Positions 34,601 through 42,905 of a stretch of DNA of 64,000 nucleotides are shown here, in pieces (the stretch's first letter is position 1; each line of letters begins with the position of its first letter). Both the position numbers and the translations under genes were made by a program. A model generated the notes under the pieces. The model saw only the letters and a program-made list of their open reading frames with translations, did not search any database and was not told the origin of the DNA. The stretch is from Levilactobacillus paucivorans (lineage in GTDB: Bacteria > Bacillota > Bacilli > Lactobacillales > Lactobacillaceae): contig NZ_JQCA01000037.1 of assembly GCF_001437125.1 (NCBI RefSeq), positions 1 through 64,000 of the forward strand, written 5' to 3'.

Positions 34601-36667
34601 TTATTGATCAACTGTTGAAGTCGATTGCACAGACTTCCAGTAAGCCGCATAAATCTTCTTCGCTAACTGCATATTGTTACTTTCGGCGTTAACCCCCAGG
34701 TTAGGCATGGCCAAGGCCACCACTACCTGTGGATGCGTCGAAGGTGCATAAGACGCCAGACTCAAGGTAACCGTTTCGCTACCCTTGTAGAACGTTTGTG
34801 CAGTCCCCGTCTTAGCGGAAATCTTAGGTGTAATGGATGACAGCTCCCCACCGGTCTTGTAAGTATTGCTCCCATGAACCACGTCATAGAGCCCTTCCTT
34901 GACCAAACGCTTCTGAGCAGCCGTCATATCAATCGTGTTCAAGACCTTAGGCTCTACCGTCGACTTCACGGCACCCAGGGTCCCATCAGACTTGGTTCCT
35001 CGAATCGACTGGACCACGTGCGGTGCGATTCGCGTCCCACCGTTGGCGATCGTCGACATGTACTGGGCCACTTGAAGGACCGTGTACGCATCGTAGTTCC
35101 CAAAGGACAAGTCCAAAGCATTCCCAATGTGGGCGAAACTGCTAGACCCTTCCAACCCGGAACTTTCACCAGGCAGGTCAATCCCTGTCTTAACCCCGAG
35201 ACCGAACTGTTTGAAGTAACCCCGTTCGATATCGAAGGCCTTGGTGCTCATGGTCAGAGCGGCACCGGATGAATAGTTAAATCCGGCTTCCTTCATGGCC
35301 AATTGCATCATATAGGAGTTAGACGACACTTCCAACGCCCCGGCAGCGTTAACGGCGATGTTCGAGCCGCCACCATGGTTAAACCAGGAAGACTTCTTCA
35401 CCCCACCGACGTTGATCGGCATATCGGTTAACGTACTGTTCGTTGGGGTAATGACCCCCTTCATCAAGGCACCAGAAACCATGGCCCCTTTGACCACGGA
35501 CCCCATAACAATATCACTATTAAGGGTTCTCAAGGCGTTGTTGGTAATCTTGCCCGAAGATGGATTGCGGTCAACCCCGGCCATCCCAATCACGCCCCCG
35601 GTATTCGGATTCATGACGACGGCATAGGTCCCCGTCGAATAGCCACCAGCACCTTGTTCGGCTGACTTCACTAACGACTGTAGCTGACTCTGGAACTTTG
35701 AGTTGATGGTCAGTTGAAGGTTGTCCCCCTTCTGGCCGCCATACTTCTGAACTTCCTTTGTCACCGTGTTGTTACCCGCAACCTCAACCTGTTTTTCGGC
35801 CTTGGTTCCGCGTAACACGGACTCGTATTCCTTTTCCAGGTATGATTGCCCGACACTGTCATTTCGTGAATAACCTTGGGCCAAGAGTTCGTTAATCCGA
35901 TCGCTTGGTAACCCAGTCTTTTCCGAAGAAACGGTCCCGATGATGGAATTCATCGACGTCCCATTCGGATAGTCACGTGACCAGCTGGTCCCAACCTTAA
36001 CCCCAGGCATCTCGGATAAATGTTCCCCAATCTCAGCAATTTCACGATTGGAAACCCCAGAATCCTTGATGTAAGTTGTAGACAGAGCATAGGCCCCACT
36101 CATCTTCGCAAAGATTGTCGCCGCATTTTGCTGGGACTTCGTCAATTTGAAGGATGAGTCATTTTCGAGATAACTATGTGCCTTGTCATAGAGCTGTGTG
36201 ACGGTCATCCCCTTGGTCCCGGACAATTTACCTTCCACGGCCTTCAGGTTCTTGGAATCCGTTAAGTAGTAATCAATCGCCTGACGTGGCGTTAAGCTAC
36301 TCGTCGAAACCGTTAAGTAATCGCTTAATGTATTGGCAATCTGATACATGTTGGTCGATAAAACATTGACCCCTTTAGTATAGGAGATCGCTTGATGCGC
36401 TTTGTTCCCCACTAGAACTTTCCCGGTGGAATCGTAAACCATCCCCCGTTGAACGTTAGTGGTTTCAATCGTGGTGTCGGTTGAGTTCACCTCAGCCTTG
36501 AATTTTGCCCCATAGAAGACTTGCAGATACGCCAACTGACCAATCAGCGCCGCAAATAATAGGGCAACAATGATGAAAAGAAAGTTTAACCGAAACGGAA
36601 TCTCCGACTTTTTAGGGCCGCCAGATCGCTGACTTCGGTTGCTTACTCGATTATAGAAATTCTTCAC
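34601..36667 (-). CDS. Class B penicillin-binding protein (transpeptidase)
   Basis: 688-residue peptidoglycan transpeptidase. A single N-terminal transmembrane helix (about 29-50) precedes the pedestal domain (PBP dimerisation, with GMVYDSTGKVL) and the transpeptidase domain. Active-site motifs: SVVK in MGSVVKGAM, SSN in EVSSNSYM and KTG in SAKTGTAQ. Length and layout fit the PBP2/PbpA-PbpH elongation-type or PBP3 group; the exact paralogue is unclear. It has no PASTA domains. Confidence 0.93.
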   Translation of the reverse strand: MKNFYNRVSNRSQRSGGPKKSEIPFRLNFLFIIVALLFAALIGQLAYLQVFYGAKFKAEVNSTDTTIETTNVQRGMVYDSTGKVLVGNKAHQAISYTKGVNVLSTNMYQIANTLSDYLTVSTSSLTPRQAIDYYLTDSKNLKAVEGKLSGTKGMTVTQLYDKAHSYLENDSSFKLTKSQQNAATIFAKMSGAYALSTTYIKDSGVSNREIAEIGEHLSEMPGVKVGTSWSRDYPNGTSMNSIIGTVSSEKTGLPSDRINELLAQGYSRNDSVGQSYLEKEYESVLRGTKAEKQVEVAGNNTVTKEVQKYGGQKGDNLQLTINSKFQSQLQSLVKSAEQGAGGYSTGTYAVVMNPNTGGVIGMAGVDRNPSSGKITNNALRTLNSDIVMGSVVKGAMVSGALMKGVITPTNSTLTDMPINVGGVKKSSWFNHGGGSNIAVNAAGALEVSSNSYMMQLAMKEAGFNYSSGAALTMSTKAFDIERGYFKQFGLGVKTGIDLPGESSGLEGSSSFAHIGNALDLSFGNYDAYTVLQVAQYMSTIANGGTRIAPHVVQSIRGTKSDGTLGAVKSTVEPKVLNTIDMTAAQKRLVKEGLYDVVHGSNTYKTGGELSSITPKISAKTGTAQTFYKGSETVTLSLASYAPSTHPQVVVALAMPNLGVNAESNNMQLAKKIYAAYWKSVQSTSTVDQ

Positions 36668-36832
36668 AACAGTTCTGCTCCTTATTGTACAGCTACTATT
36701 TTACCAAACTTCACCGCGTGCCACTATCCCGCTACCGAAATTTAATGTTTCTATGCTATTCTAGAGACCATAATCAAAAATGTACAGGATCACGTGCAAC
36801 TTTTATAATTTCTAAAGATTGAGGTGGCTTTT

Positions 36833-39463
36833 TTGCAAGATCGAAAACAGCGTCAACGGCTTTCACCACGCCAATTAACTCTGATCGGGGCTTTCCTGAC
36901 GCCCTTCATTTTAATGACGGCCTATTTTATTTACCGGCAAATGGCTCCCTTTGGGTCGAGTAGCCTCCTGACCGTCGACTTGGGGCAACAATATATTGAT
37001 TTCTTTGCGTACATGCGGCGCGCCCTGCTTCACGATCCCAGCAGTATCTTCTACTCCTTTGCCAATGGCTTGGGTGGCGAAATGTTGGGGACCTGGGCCT
37101 ACTACCTCTTGAGTCCCCTGAATTGGATTCTCCTGTTCTTCCCTGGGTCATCGCTCACCAGCGGGGTCTTCATCATCACCGTCCTCAAATACGGTCTGGC
37201 TGGTTTGACCTTCGCCTGGCTACTATTAAAGACGACGAAACAACGCGGCTTATTCGTGATCACCTTCGCCACGGCCTATGCCCTCATGGGATGGTCCGTT
37301 GCGAATCAGTTGAACGTCATGTGGCTCGATGCCGCCTACCTGTTACCCCTGGTATTCTATGGGCTCTACCAGCTCATGCACACCGGCAAATGGCGGTCCT
37401 ACGTGATTTGGCTGGCGATTGCGTTGATCGTCAACTACTACATGGCCTACATGATCTGTCTCTTCATGATCCTTAGTTTCATTTTTCTTGCCGTCGATCG
37501 TTATACCGGTTGGCGTCAATTCGCTAAACAGGCAGGTCAGTTCGCGGTGACCTCAATCACGGCGGGCCTACTTTCGGCGGTCGTCCTTCTGCCAACCTGG
37601 TGGTCACTCTCCCAGAGTAAGGCCCAGTACACCGTCACGTCGTTTAAATGGAAGTTTGAATTCTTTCCCCCAAAAATGGTGGCGAAGTTCTTCCTTGGCT
37701 CCTTTAACTTTGACCAGATGCCATCCGGTACAGCGAACCTCTTCATCGGGGCAATTGCCTTGATTGGGGCCCTCTTCTACTTTGGCGATCGCCGCATTCA
37801 CCTGCGAACCCGGATTACCGCGGGTCTGATTACGGTCTTCCTGGCACTGTCACTCTGCGTTCAACCATTGGATCTGTTGTGGCATGCTGGTCAATTTCCC
37901 GTCTGGTACCCCTACCGATTCTCTTTTGTCGTGAGCTTCTGGCTCATCTGGTTGGCGGCTCAGACGTTGACCCTCGACTTTCAGCCGAGTGCCTTGGCTA
38001 TTGCCCTGGTCACTCTGATTGTCGTGGCTGGCAGTACCTACGTCGCCATCTTCCTCAAACAATTTAAATTTCTTCAACTCAATCAAGTTCTCTTAGGGTT
38101 ACTCTTCGTCATTCTCGCATTGGCCTTAACGACCCTGCCGGTCAAACACCACTGGATCTATCCGATTACCTTCTTCGTCATTGGGGTGACCGAGGTCACG
38201 GCCAACGCCTTCATCTCCTTAAATAACATTAGTTACGTCTCTCAGGGCGAGTACGGCAACTACACCGACGAACTCCAACGCTTGGTCAACGGCGTCCAGA
38301 AGACCGATAATGGCTTCTACCGTATGGGTAAAACCTTCATGCGAACCAAGGGTGATGCCTTCCAAACTGGCTTCAATGGTGGAGGCGTCTTCTCCTCCGT
38401 TCTACCCAAGGCGGTTCCGGCCTTCTACGGCAACACTGGGAACCCTGACGGCGACGGTTTCGTGGCCTATAGCAACGGAACATTGGTCACCGACTCCTTG
38501 CTAAACATGAAATACTACTTCCAAAACAAGAAGCTTTCCGGCGCATTGAGTGGGTCTAGCATGCTCCCTGCCACCAGTAATAAAGCCGATCTGGCAGATT
38601 ATCGCGCCCTAAGTCAGGATCAATGGGCCACGACCTATCAGAACCCTTACGCCTTACCGCTTGGTTATGCGGCAAGTTCCAAGATTTTATCCTTGAAAGA
38701 CACGACCGCCGATCCCGCGCAGTATCAGGCAAATTGGCTATCCGCATTGACCGGTCGTCCAGCCGATCGGCACTTATACCAGGCCGAGAATTTCGATCAG
38801 GTTACCTTTGATAACATTAACCAACAGACCAAGATCACCGGGGCCGTTCTCCAAAAGAAGAACCTCCTGAAGCCCGGAAGTATCACGTTAACAATTAAAC
38901 CGAAGACCAACGATGCCATCTACATGACTTTTGGCTCGACGGTTAATCCGGACAACGCCACCTTTGTTCTAAACGGAAAGCCGTTGAATCAGTACAAGAC
39001 TTACCGGCACACCATCCTGGTCAGTGTGGCCGATCACGCCAAGGGCAAAACCATCAAACTCACGGTCCAACTAAAAAAGGGATCGTTGTGGTTGGAAAAC
39101 TTCACCCTTTACCGGTTGAATACGGCACAGTTCAAATCTGCGGTCACCCAGCTTAAGACGAGTCCGTGGCGGTTGACTAAGCATAACAGCCGATCATTTA
39201 GCGGCACCGTCACGACGAAGAAGGACAACCAAATCCTCAACACGTCGATTCCCTATTCCGCTGGCTGGCGTGCAACCGTTAACGGTCATCACGTCAAAAC
39301 CTACAAGACTGTGGGCATGTTTACGGCACTTAAATTACCACGTGGCACTAGTCGCGTTACTCTATCCTACTGGCCACCCTTGTTTAACGTGGGGCTCCTA
39401 ATTAGCGGCATAACCGCATTGAGTCTCATTGGTGGCAGTTGGTTCTGGCGACGGCGTCACTAA
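36833..39463 (+). CDS. YfhO-like multi-pass membrane protein
   Basis: 876 residues from TTG 36833 (MQDRKQRQRLSP), chosen because GAGGTGG lies just upstream. About a dozen hydrophobic helices occupy the first ~460 residues, with the acidic motif LLTVDLGQQYIDFFAYMRR near the N-terminus. A soluble extracellular domain follows and one helix ends the protein (LLISGITALSLIGGSWFWRRRH). YfhO proteins are GT-C-type glycosyltransferases that decorate lipoteichoic acid or similar polymers using a lipid-linked sugar made by a CsbB-like partner. No partner gene is adjacent, so the substrate is open. Confidence 0.9.
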   Translation: MQDRKQRQRLSPRQLTLIGAFLTPFILMTAYFIYRQMAPFGSSSLLTVDLGQQYIDFFAYMRRALLHDPSSIFYSFANGLGGEMLGTWAYYLLSPLNWILLFFPGSSLTSGVFIITVLKYGLAGLTFAWLLLKTTKQRGLFVITFATAYALMGWSVANQLNVMWLDAAYLLPLVFYGLYQLMHTGKWRSYVIWLAIALIVNYYMAYMICLFMILSFIFLAVDRYTGWRQFAKQAGQFAVTSITAGLLSAVVLLPTWWSLSQSKAQYTVTSFKWKFEFFPPKMVAKFFLGSFNFDQMPSGTANLFIGAIALIGALFYFGDRRIHLRTRITAGLITVFLALSLCVQPLDLLWHAGQFPVWYPYRFSFVVSFWLIWLAAQTLTLDFQPSALAIALVTLIVVAGSTYVAIFLKQFKFLQLNQVLLGLLFVILALALTTLPVKHHWIYPITFFVIGVTEVTANAFISLNNISYVSQGEYGNYTDELQRLVNGVQKTDNGFYRMGKTFMRTKGDAFQTGFNGGGVFSSVLPKAVPAFYGNTGNPDGDGFVAYSNGTLVTDSLLNMKYYFQNKKLSGALSGSSMLPATSNKADLADYRALSQDQWATTYQNPYALPLGYAASSKILSLKDTTADPAQYQANWLSALTGRPADRHLYQAENFDQVTFDNINQQTKITGAVLQKKNLLKPGSITLTIKPKTNDAIYMTFGSTVNPDNATFVLNGKPLNQYKTYRHTILVSVADHAKGKTIKLTVQLKKGSLWLENFTLYRLNTAQFKSAVTQLKTSPWRLTKHNSRSFSGTVTTKKDNQILNTSIPYSAGWRATVNGHHVKTYKTVGMFTALKLPRGTSRVTLSYWPPLFNVGLLISGITALSLIGGSWFWRRRH

Positions 39464-39476
39464 TTTCAGACAAACG

Positions 39477-39513
39477 AAAGGCCTCAACGAGCATACTCGC
39501 TGAGACCTTTTTT
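39477..39513. terminator. Bidirectional terminator
   Basis: AAAGGCCTCAACGAG pairs with CGCTGAGACCTTT around CATACT; T-run on the plus strand and A-rich left side. Between the convergent YfhO-like and HesB-like genes. Confidence 0.8.
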
Positions 39514-39522
39514 CGATCAAGC

Positions 39523-39828
39523 TTAATCTAGTTCACCGTTTTCCTTATAAATGTACGTTGGCCCATCTGTTTCAGGGTCGTAATCAATCGTCAAATCGTA
39601 TCCGACGAAAAACCACTCATCACCCTCGGTGATATAGTACGTCACATCATCTTTCTTTTCCGCTACGATGGGATCACGGGGATGGTCATCGGGGGTCATC
39701 CCCAGTGAAAAGCCTTGGTGCACAGGGGTCTTCCCGTAAACTTTGCCGAAGAACCGAATACCGCGACCAGTCATACCCATCTCGTCGCGAAACCACTTGC
39801 TAGCCGTATCAGTCACCGTAATCTTCAT
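39523..39828 (-). CDS. HesB/YneR-like protein without iron-sulfur cysteines
   Basis: 101 residues: MKITVTDTASKWFRDEMGMTGRGIRFFGKVYGKTPVHQGFSLGMTPDD. It has the HesB/IscA fold pattern but none of the three cysteines used by A-type iron-sulfur carriers, as in Bacillus YneR and lactobacillar homologues. So it is probably not an iron-sulfur donor; function unknown. It has its own promoter. Confidence 0.88.
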   Translation of the reverse strand: MKITVTDTASKWFRDEMGMTGRGIRFFGKVYGKTPVHQGFSLGMTPDDHPRDPIVAEKKDDVTYYITEGDEWFFVGYDLTIDYDPETDGPTYIYKENGELD

Positions 39829-39874
39829 GTCGTAGGACTCCCTTTACCGTTTAATGAACTCGCTTTCACCACCA

Positions 39875-39904
39875 TTTATACCACGTCCGCAGCTCTGTAC
39901 GCAA
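39875..39904 (-). promoter_or_regulatory. Promoter of the HesB-like gene
   Basis: TTGCGT (39899-39904) and TATAAA (39875-39880), 18 bases apart on the minus strand. Confidence 0.55.
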
Positions 39905-40000
39905 GGTAATGGTTGCGCTTCCATTATGGCGGAAGTTCAGCCCCATTACCACCCTTATGCTTGTGGGATTAGTCACGAATTCCTACTTATTGCCGATAAC

Positions 40001-40030
40001 AAAAGGGAGGCAACGATTGTCACCTCCCTT
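40001..40030 (-). terminator. Terminator
   Basis: AAGGGAGG and CCTCCCTT pair around TGACAATCGTTG, followed by TTTGTT on the minus strand. Confidence 0.75.
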
Positions 40031-40053
40031 GGACTTGCTGTGAAATTAGCTTT

Positions 40054-40092
40054 AGAGAACCGGGTTCCGTGTTAAACCTAACCCGGTTCTCT
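40054..40092. repeat. Perfect 13-bp inverted repeat
   Basis: AGAGAACCGGGTT (40054-40066) pairs with AACCCGGTTCTCT (40080-40092), loop of 13. There is no T-run on the minus strand and only TTTG on the plus strand, so it is not a simple terminator. Confidence 0.7.
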
Positions 40093-40107
40093 TTGAATTT
40101 AAATTGT

Positions 40108-40230
40108 CGAAACGTGTGCCAGAAGGCAGTTGGTTCCGCTTAACACTGATTTCCAAACAATCCCCCAAAAAGGGATTATTCGGAAATCACCGTTAATGCT
40201 AGCCAGCTAAGCGCCTTTTGGCACACTCTT
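40108..40230 (-). repeat. Dispersed structured intergenic element, copy 2
   Basis: Same architecture as copy 1. Outer arms 40114-40126 and 40214-40226 (GTGTGCCAgAAGG with CCTTtTGGCACAC); inner arms 40146-40154 and 40182-40190 (TGATTTCC with GGAAATCA), then AATCC/GGATT. It begins directly after the greA stop codon. CAAACAATCC, GGGATTATTCGG and GGTTCCGCTTAA are identical to copy 1 while the paired arms differ. Confidence 0.82.
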
Positions 40231-40707
40231 TTATTCCACGTCCAAGATCTTAACGGACATATCCCCACCAGGTGTTGGGAAGGTGACTTCATCACCCTTG
40301 CGGTGGCCTAACAGGCCCTTGGCAATGGCCGAGTCGTTAGAAATCTTGCCGGCCATAGGATCGGCCTCAGCAGCTCCCACGATGGTGTATTCTTCAGGTT
40401 CTTCATCTGGTAATTCCTTGAAGGTAACCTTCTTACCCACCGTTAACTCGTCCTTGTCAGTGCCATCATTATCAATGATTTGGGCGTATTGGATCATCCG
40501 TTCAACCGTGCTGATCCGGGTTTCTAACATACTTTGTTCGTCCTTGGCTGATTCGTATTCGGAGTTTTCGGAAAGGTCCCCGTATGACCGGGCGATCTTG
40601 ATACGGTCGATAACCTTAGGTCGTTGAACCATCTTTAAGTCTTCGAGTTCCTTTTCGAGTTTTTCTTTACCCTCTTCAGTCATTGGATACATTTTATCTT
40701 GTGCCAC
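40231..40707 (-). CDS. greA: Transcription elongation factor GreA
   Basis: Enters the RNA polymerase secondary channel and triggers RNA cleavage in backtracked complexes. 158 residues from GTG 40707 ([24 protein letters not shown]), with AGGGGTG six bases upstream. The coiled-coil finger includes [20 protein letters not shown] with acidic tip residues, and the C-terminal FKBP-like domain has [12 protein letters not shown]. Its stop abuts structured element copy 2, and copy 3 lies just upstream. Confidence 0.97.
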   Translation of the reverse strand: MAQDKMYPMTEEGKEKLEKELEDLKMVQRPKVIDRIKIARSYGDLSENSEYESAKDEQSMLETRISTVERMIQYAQIIDNDGTDKDELTVGKKVTFKELPDEEPEEYTIVGAAEADPMAGKISNDSAIAKGLLGHRKGDEVTFPTPGGDMSVKILDVE

Positions 40708-40787
40708 GCTGAACACCCCTAATTATTAGTTTTAATTTAGTCGCCCTGCCATCTGGCGGGTCGCTAGTCTTTGTCGATGCTATCTCA

Positions 40788-40869
40788 CCGAAAAGTGTGC
40801 TAAAAAGGCCGCCGATGCCGAATCAACGCCATTAGTGCTGACCGGCTAGTCGTCCCTTTTACACACTGA
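40788..40869 (-). repeat. Dispersed structured intergenic element, copy 3 (short)
   Basis: About 80 bases. Outer arms 40795-40808 and 40855-40866 (GTGTGcTAAAAaGG with CCTTTTACACAC). CTAGC(C/T)GG and AGCA(C/T)TAA are shared with copy 2, and CCTTTTTAGCACACTTTTCG resembles its other end. The middle hairpin of copies 1 and 2 is missing. It lies between the udk terminator and greA. Confidence 0.72.
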
Positions 40870-40886
40870 ATTTTGGTTAAGTTCAC

Positions 40887-40913
40887 AAAAGGTTAGCCCA
40901 GTTGCAGCTAACC
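40887..40913 (-). terminator. Terminator after udk
   Basis: GGTTAGC pairs with GCTAACC around TGCAACTGG, followed by TTTTGTG on the minus strand. Confidence 0.75.
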
Positions 40914-40922
40914 CGTCCTATT

Positions 40923-41606
40923 CTATATGGTTGTGTCTGGATTGTCAAAAACTTGGTGATTCCCATTAGCTTCGAGGATGGCCCGAATCTTCGTGACCAA
41001 GAGGTCAATTGCCACTTGGTTTTCCCCACCTTCTGGCACGATGAGATCGGCATACCGTTTCGTTGGTTCCACGAATTGGTGGTACGTTGGCTTAACCGTC
41101 GCTAAGTACTGCTGGATGATGGAATCTAAGGAGCGACCCCGTTCATTCATATCCCGTTCGATCCGACGAATGATCCGGATGTCATCGTCAGTATCGACGA
41201 AGACTTTGATATCCATCAAATCCCGTAGACGTTCGTCATCTAAGATTAGAATACCTTCCAAAATGATGACATCACGCGGTTCTTGGTGGATAGTCTTGGT
41301 GCTTCGCGTCGAAAGATTGTAGTCATAGACTGGTTTTTCGATGGGTTGGTAGTTCAGCAGTTGTTGTAACTGACTGATTAACAAATCCGTATCGAAGGCC
41401 AGTGGGTGGTCGTAGTTCACGGCTGCCCGTTCTTCCATGGTCATTTCTGACTGGTCATTGTAGTATGAATCTTGTTGTAAGATCATGATCGAATGTCCAA
41501 TCAACTGATTGAAGATTGCCCGACTAACAGTGGTCTTCCCACTTCCGGAACCCCCGGTAACACCAATAATGATCGGTCGCTTTTTTCCTGCCAAATCTGT
41601 CGCCAT
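40923..41606 (-). CDS. udk: Uridine kinase
   Basis: Phosphorylates uridine and cytidine to UMP/CMP. P-loop [10 protein letters not shown] (residues 17-26), then [22 protein letters not shown], and [16 protein letters not shown] of the lid. 227 aa. Preceded by mltG and followed by greA, the order mltG-udk-greA common in Bacillota. Its stop lies about 10 bases before a terminator. Confidence 0.96.
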   Translation of the reverse strand: MATDLAGKKRPIIIGVTGGSGSGKTTVSRAIFNQLIGHSIMILQQDSYYNDQSEMTMEERAAVNYDHPLAFDTDLLISQLQQLLNYQPIEKPVYDYNLSTRSTKTIHQEPRDVIILEGILILDDERLRDLMDIKVFVDTDDDIRIIRRIERDMNERGRSLDSIIQQYLATVKPTYHQFVEPTKRYADLIVPEGGENQVAIDLLVTKIRAILEANGNHQVFDNPDTTI

Positions 41607-41609
41607 CCT

Positions 41610-42767
41610 TTATTTATTATCGCTTGCTAGTGAACTGGTTAATGCTTGATGCTGGGCATAGGTTTCTGAGAAGTAAACCTTCCCCGTCTTGGTATTGGCA
41701 ATGAAGTAGTAATACCCCTTGCTACGGGCCTTCGGGTGAAGCACCGCCGTAATCGACGAGGTACTTGGATTATCAAAAGGTCCAGGCCCGAAGCCCGTGT
41801 GAATGTACAGGTTGTAGGGTGACTTTTTCTTCAAATCCTTGTAGGTCAACGTCTTCTTGGTGGTCTTCAAGGCATATTGAACTGAAATATCTGACTGTAA
41901 GGCCATCCCAGCCTTCAGCCGGTTAAAGAAGACACCCGCGATCTTGTCACGATCGTTTTGCGATACCCCTTCACGTTCAACCAATGAGGCCAACGTCAAG
42001 ACTTCCTGCACACTGTACTTTTGCTTCTTAATTGTCGCATAGTTGCCTTGCAGGTTCTGATTGGTCTTGGCGACCATCTGCGTCACGATCTGCTTGAGCG
42101 TCATCTTCTTGCCAGCCTCATAAGTGGCTGGTGCCAGGTAACCCTCTAACCGATAGCGAACATTCTTCGCTGACTTAGCGGAACCCAACAGGTCTGGGTA
42201 CTTTTCAGCGAGCTGGTTGAAGAAGGTCTCATCACCCATCAACTTGAGAAATTCCGTCTTGGTGAAGTCCGTTTGAATTGGGATTTCGGCGGCCAGTTGG
42301 TCCACCGTTTCCCCTTCGCGAACTAAAAGCTTGCCCGCCGTGCTTTGGATGGGTTCAGCCGAACCACCCTTCTGCAACTGCTTGACAATCTGATGCAAGG
42401 TCATTGAGGGCTTGAGTTGATAATAACCGGCCTGAAAGTTCGTGAACTTATTGGATTTAACGTAGTAGTTAAACACCATGCCGCTCTTGACGACTTTCTT
42501 ATCCTGAAGAATCTGGCCAATCTTATTGGATGTGGCGCCCAGGGGAACGTGAACCTGTACCACATTGGTATTCTTCGTATCCATGGGCTTTAACGCCGTC
42601 TGGAAGAAATGATACCCAAAGAATCCAATTACAACGGCTAAAATTACTATCAGGCTAATCACCCCGACCATAATCTTGTGGCCAAACGACCGTTTGTTAC
42701 CCGAATCCTGCCGTGACGGGATGGGATTTTTGTCATTATCCAACTTATTTCCTCCGTTCTTTGCCAT
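41610..42767 (-). CDS. mltG: Endolytic transglycosylase MltG
   Basis: Membrane-bound lytic enzyme that cleaves nascent glycan strands and acts as a terminator of polymerisation. 385 residues from ATG 42767 (MAKNGGNKLDNDKN), with GGAG six bases upstream. A transmembrane helix follows (about 35-58). YceG/MltG motifs: LASLVEREG with the catalytic Glu, YNLYIHTGFGPGPFDNPSTSSITAVLHP and YYYFIANTKTGKVYFSETY. The spacing to udk is three bases. Confidence 0.95.
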   Translation of the reverse strand: MAKNGGNKLDNDKNPIPSRQDSGNKRSFGHKIMVGVISLIVILAVVIGFFGYHFFQTALKPMDTKNTNVVQVHVPLGATSNKIGQILQDKKVVKSGMVFNYYVKSNKFTNFQAGYYQLKPSMTLHQIVKQLQKGGSAEPIQSTAGKLLVREGETVDQLAAEIPIQTDFTKTEFLKLMGDETFFNQLAEKYPDLLGSAKSAKNVRYRLEGYLAPATYEAGKKMTLKQIVTQMVAKTNQNLQGNYATIKKQKYSVQEVLTLASLVEREGVSQNDRDKIAGVFFNRLKAGMALQSDISVQYALKTTKKTLTYKDLKKKSPYNLYIHTGFGPGPFDNPSTSSITAVLHPKARSKGYYYFIANTKTGKVYFSETYAQHQALTSSLASDNK

Positions 42768-42852
42768 AGTCCACTCCATTATACAGAAGTTCCCCGCTCG
42801 CGGAAACATGAAAGCGCTACTTTGATAAAATTGTAATCTTTAGGACTTATAG

Positions 42853-42894
42853 GAAAGACGCGCTCAACTCTCAAGAGAGAATCAAACGCGTCTA
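42853..42894 (-). terminator. Terminator after pheT
   Basis: AGACGCG and CGCGTCT with inner GATTCTC/GAGAGTT, followed by TTTCC on the minus strand. Confidence 0.75.
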
Positions 42895-42905
42895 AAGTAA
42901 ACAAA

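Larger units (their letters stand above)
39905..40230 (-). other. Intergenic region with hairpins and structured element
   Basis: About 400 bases separate greA from the HesB-like gene. They contain, in minus-strand order, structured element copy 2 (40108-40230), a perfect 13-bp hairpin (40054-40092) and a terminator (40001-40030), then no other clear signal before the HesB promoter. A 73-codon open frame on the plus strand here looks accidental. Confidence 0.7.

Noticed and set aside
39854-40075. Plus-strand 73-codon open frame in the greA-HesB intergenic region
   Set aside because: Covers the promoter, hairpins and terminator of the intergenic region and has no ribosome site.
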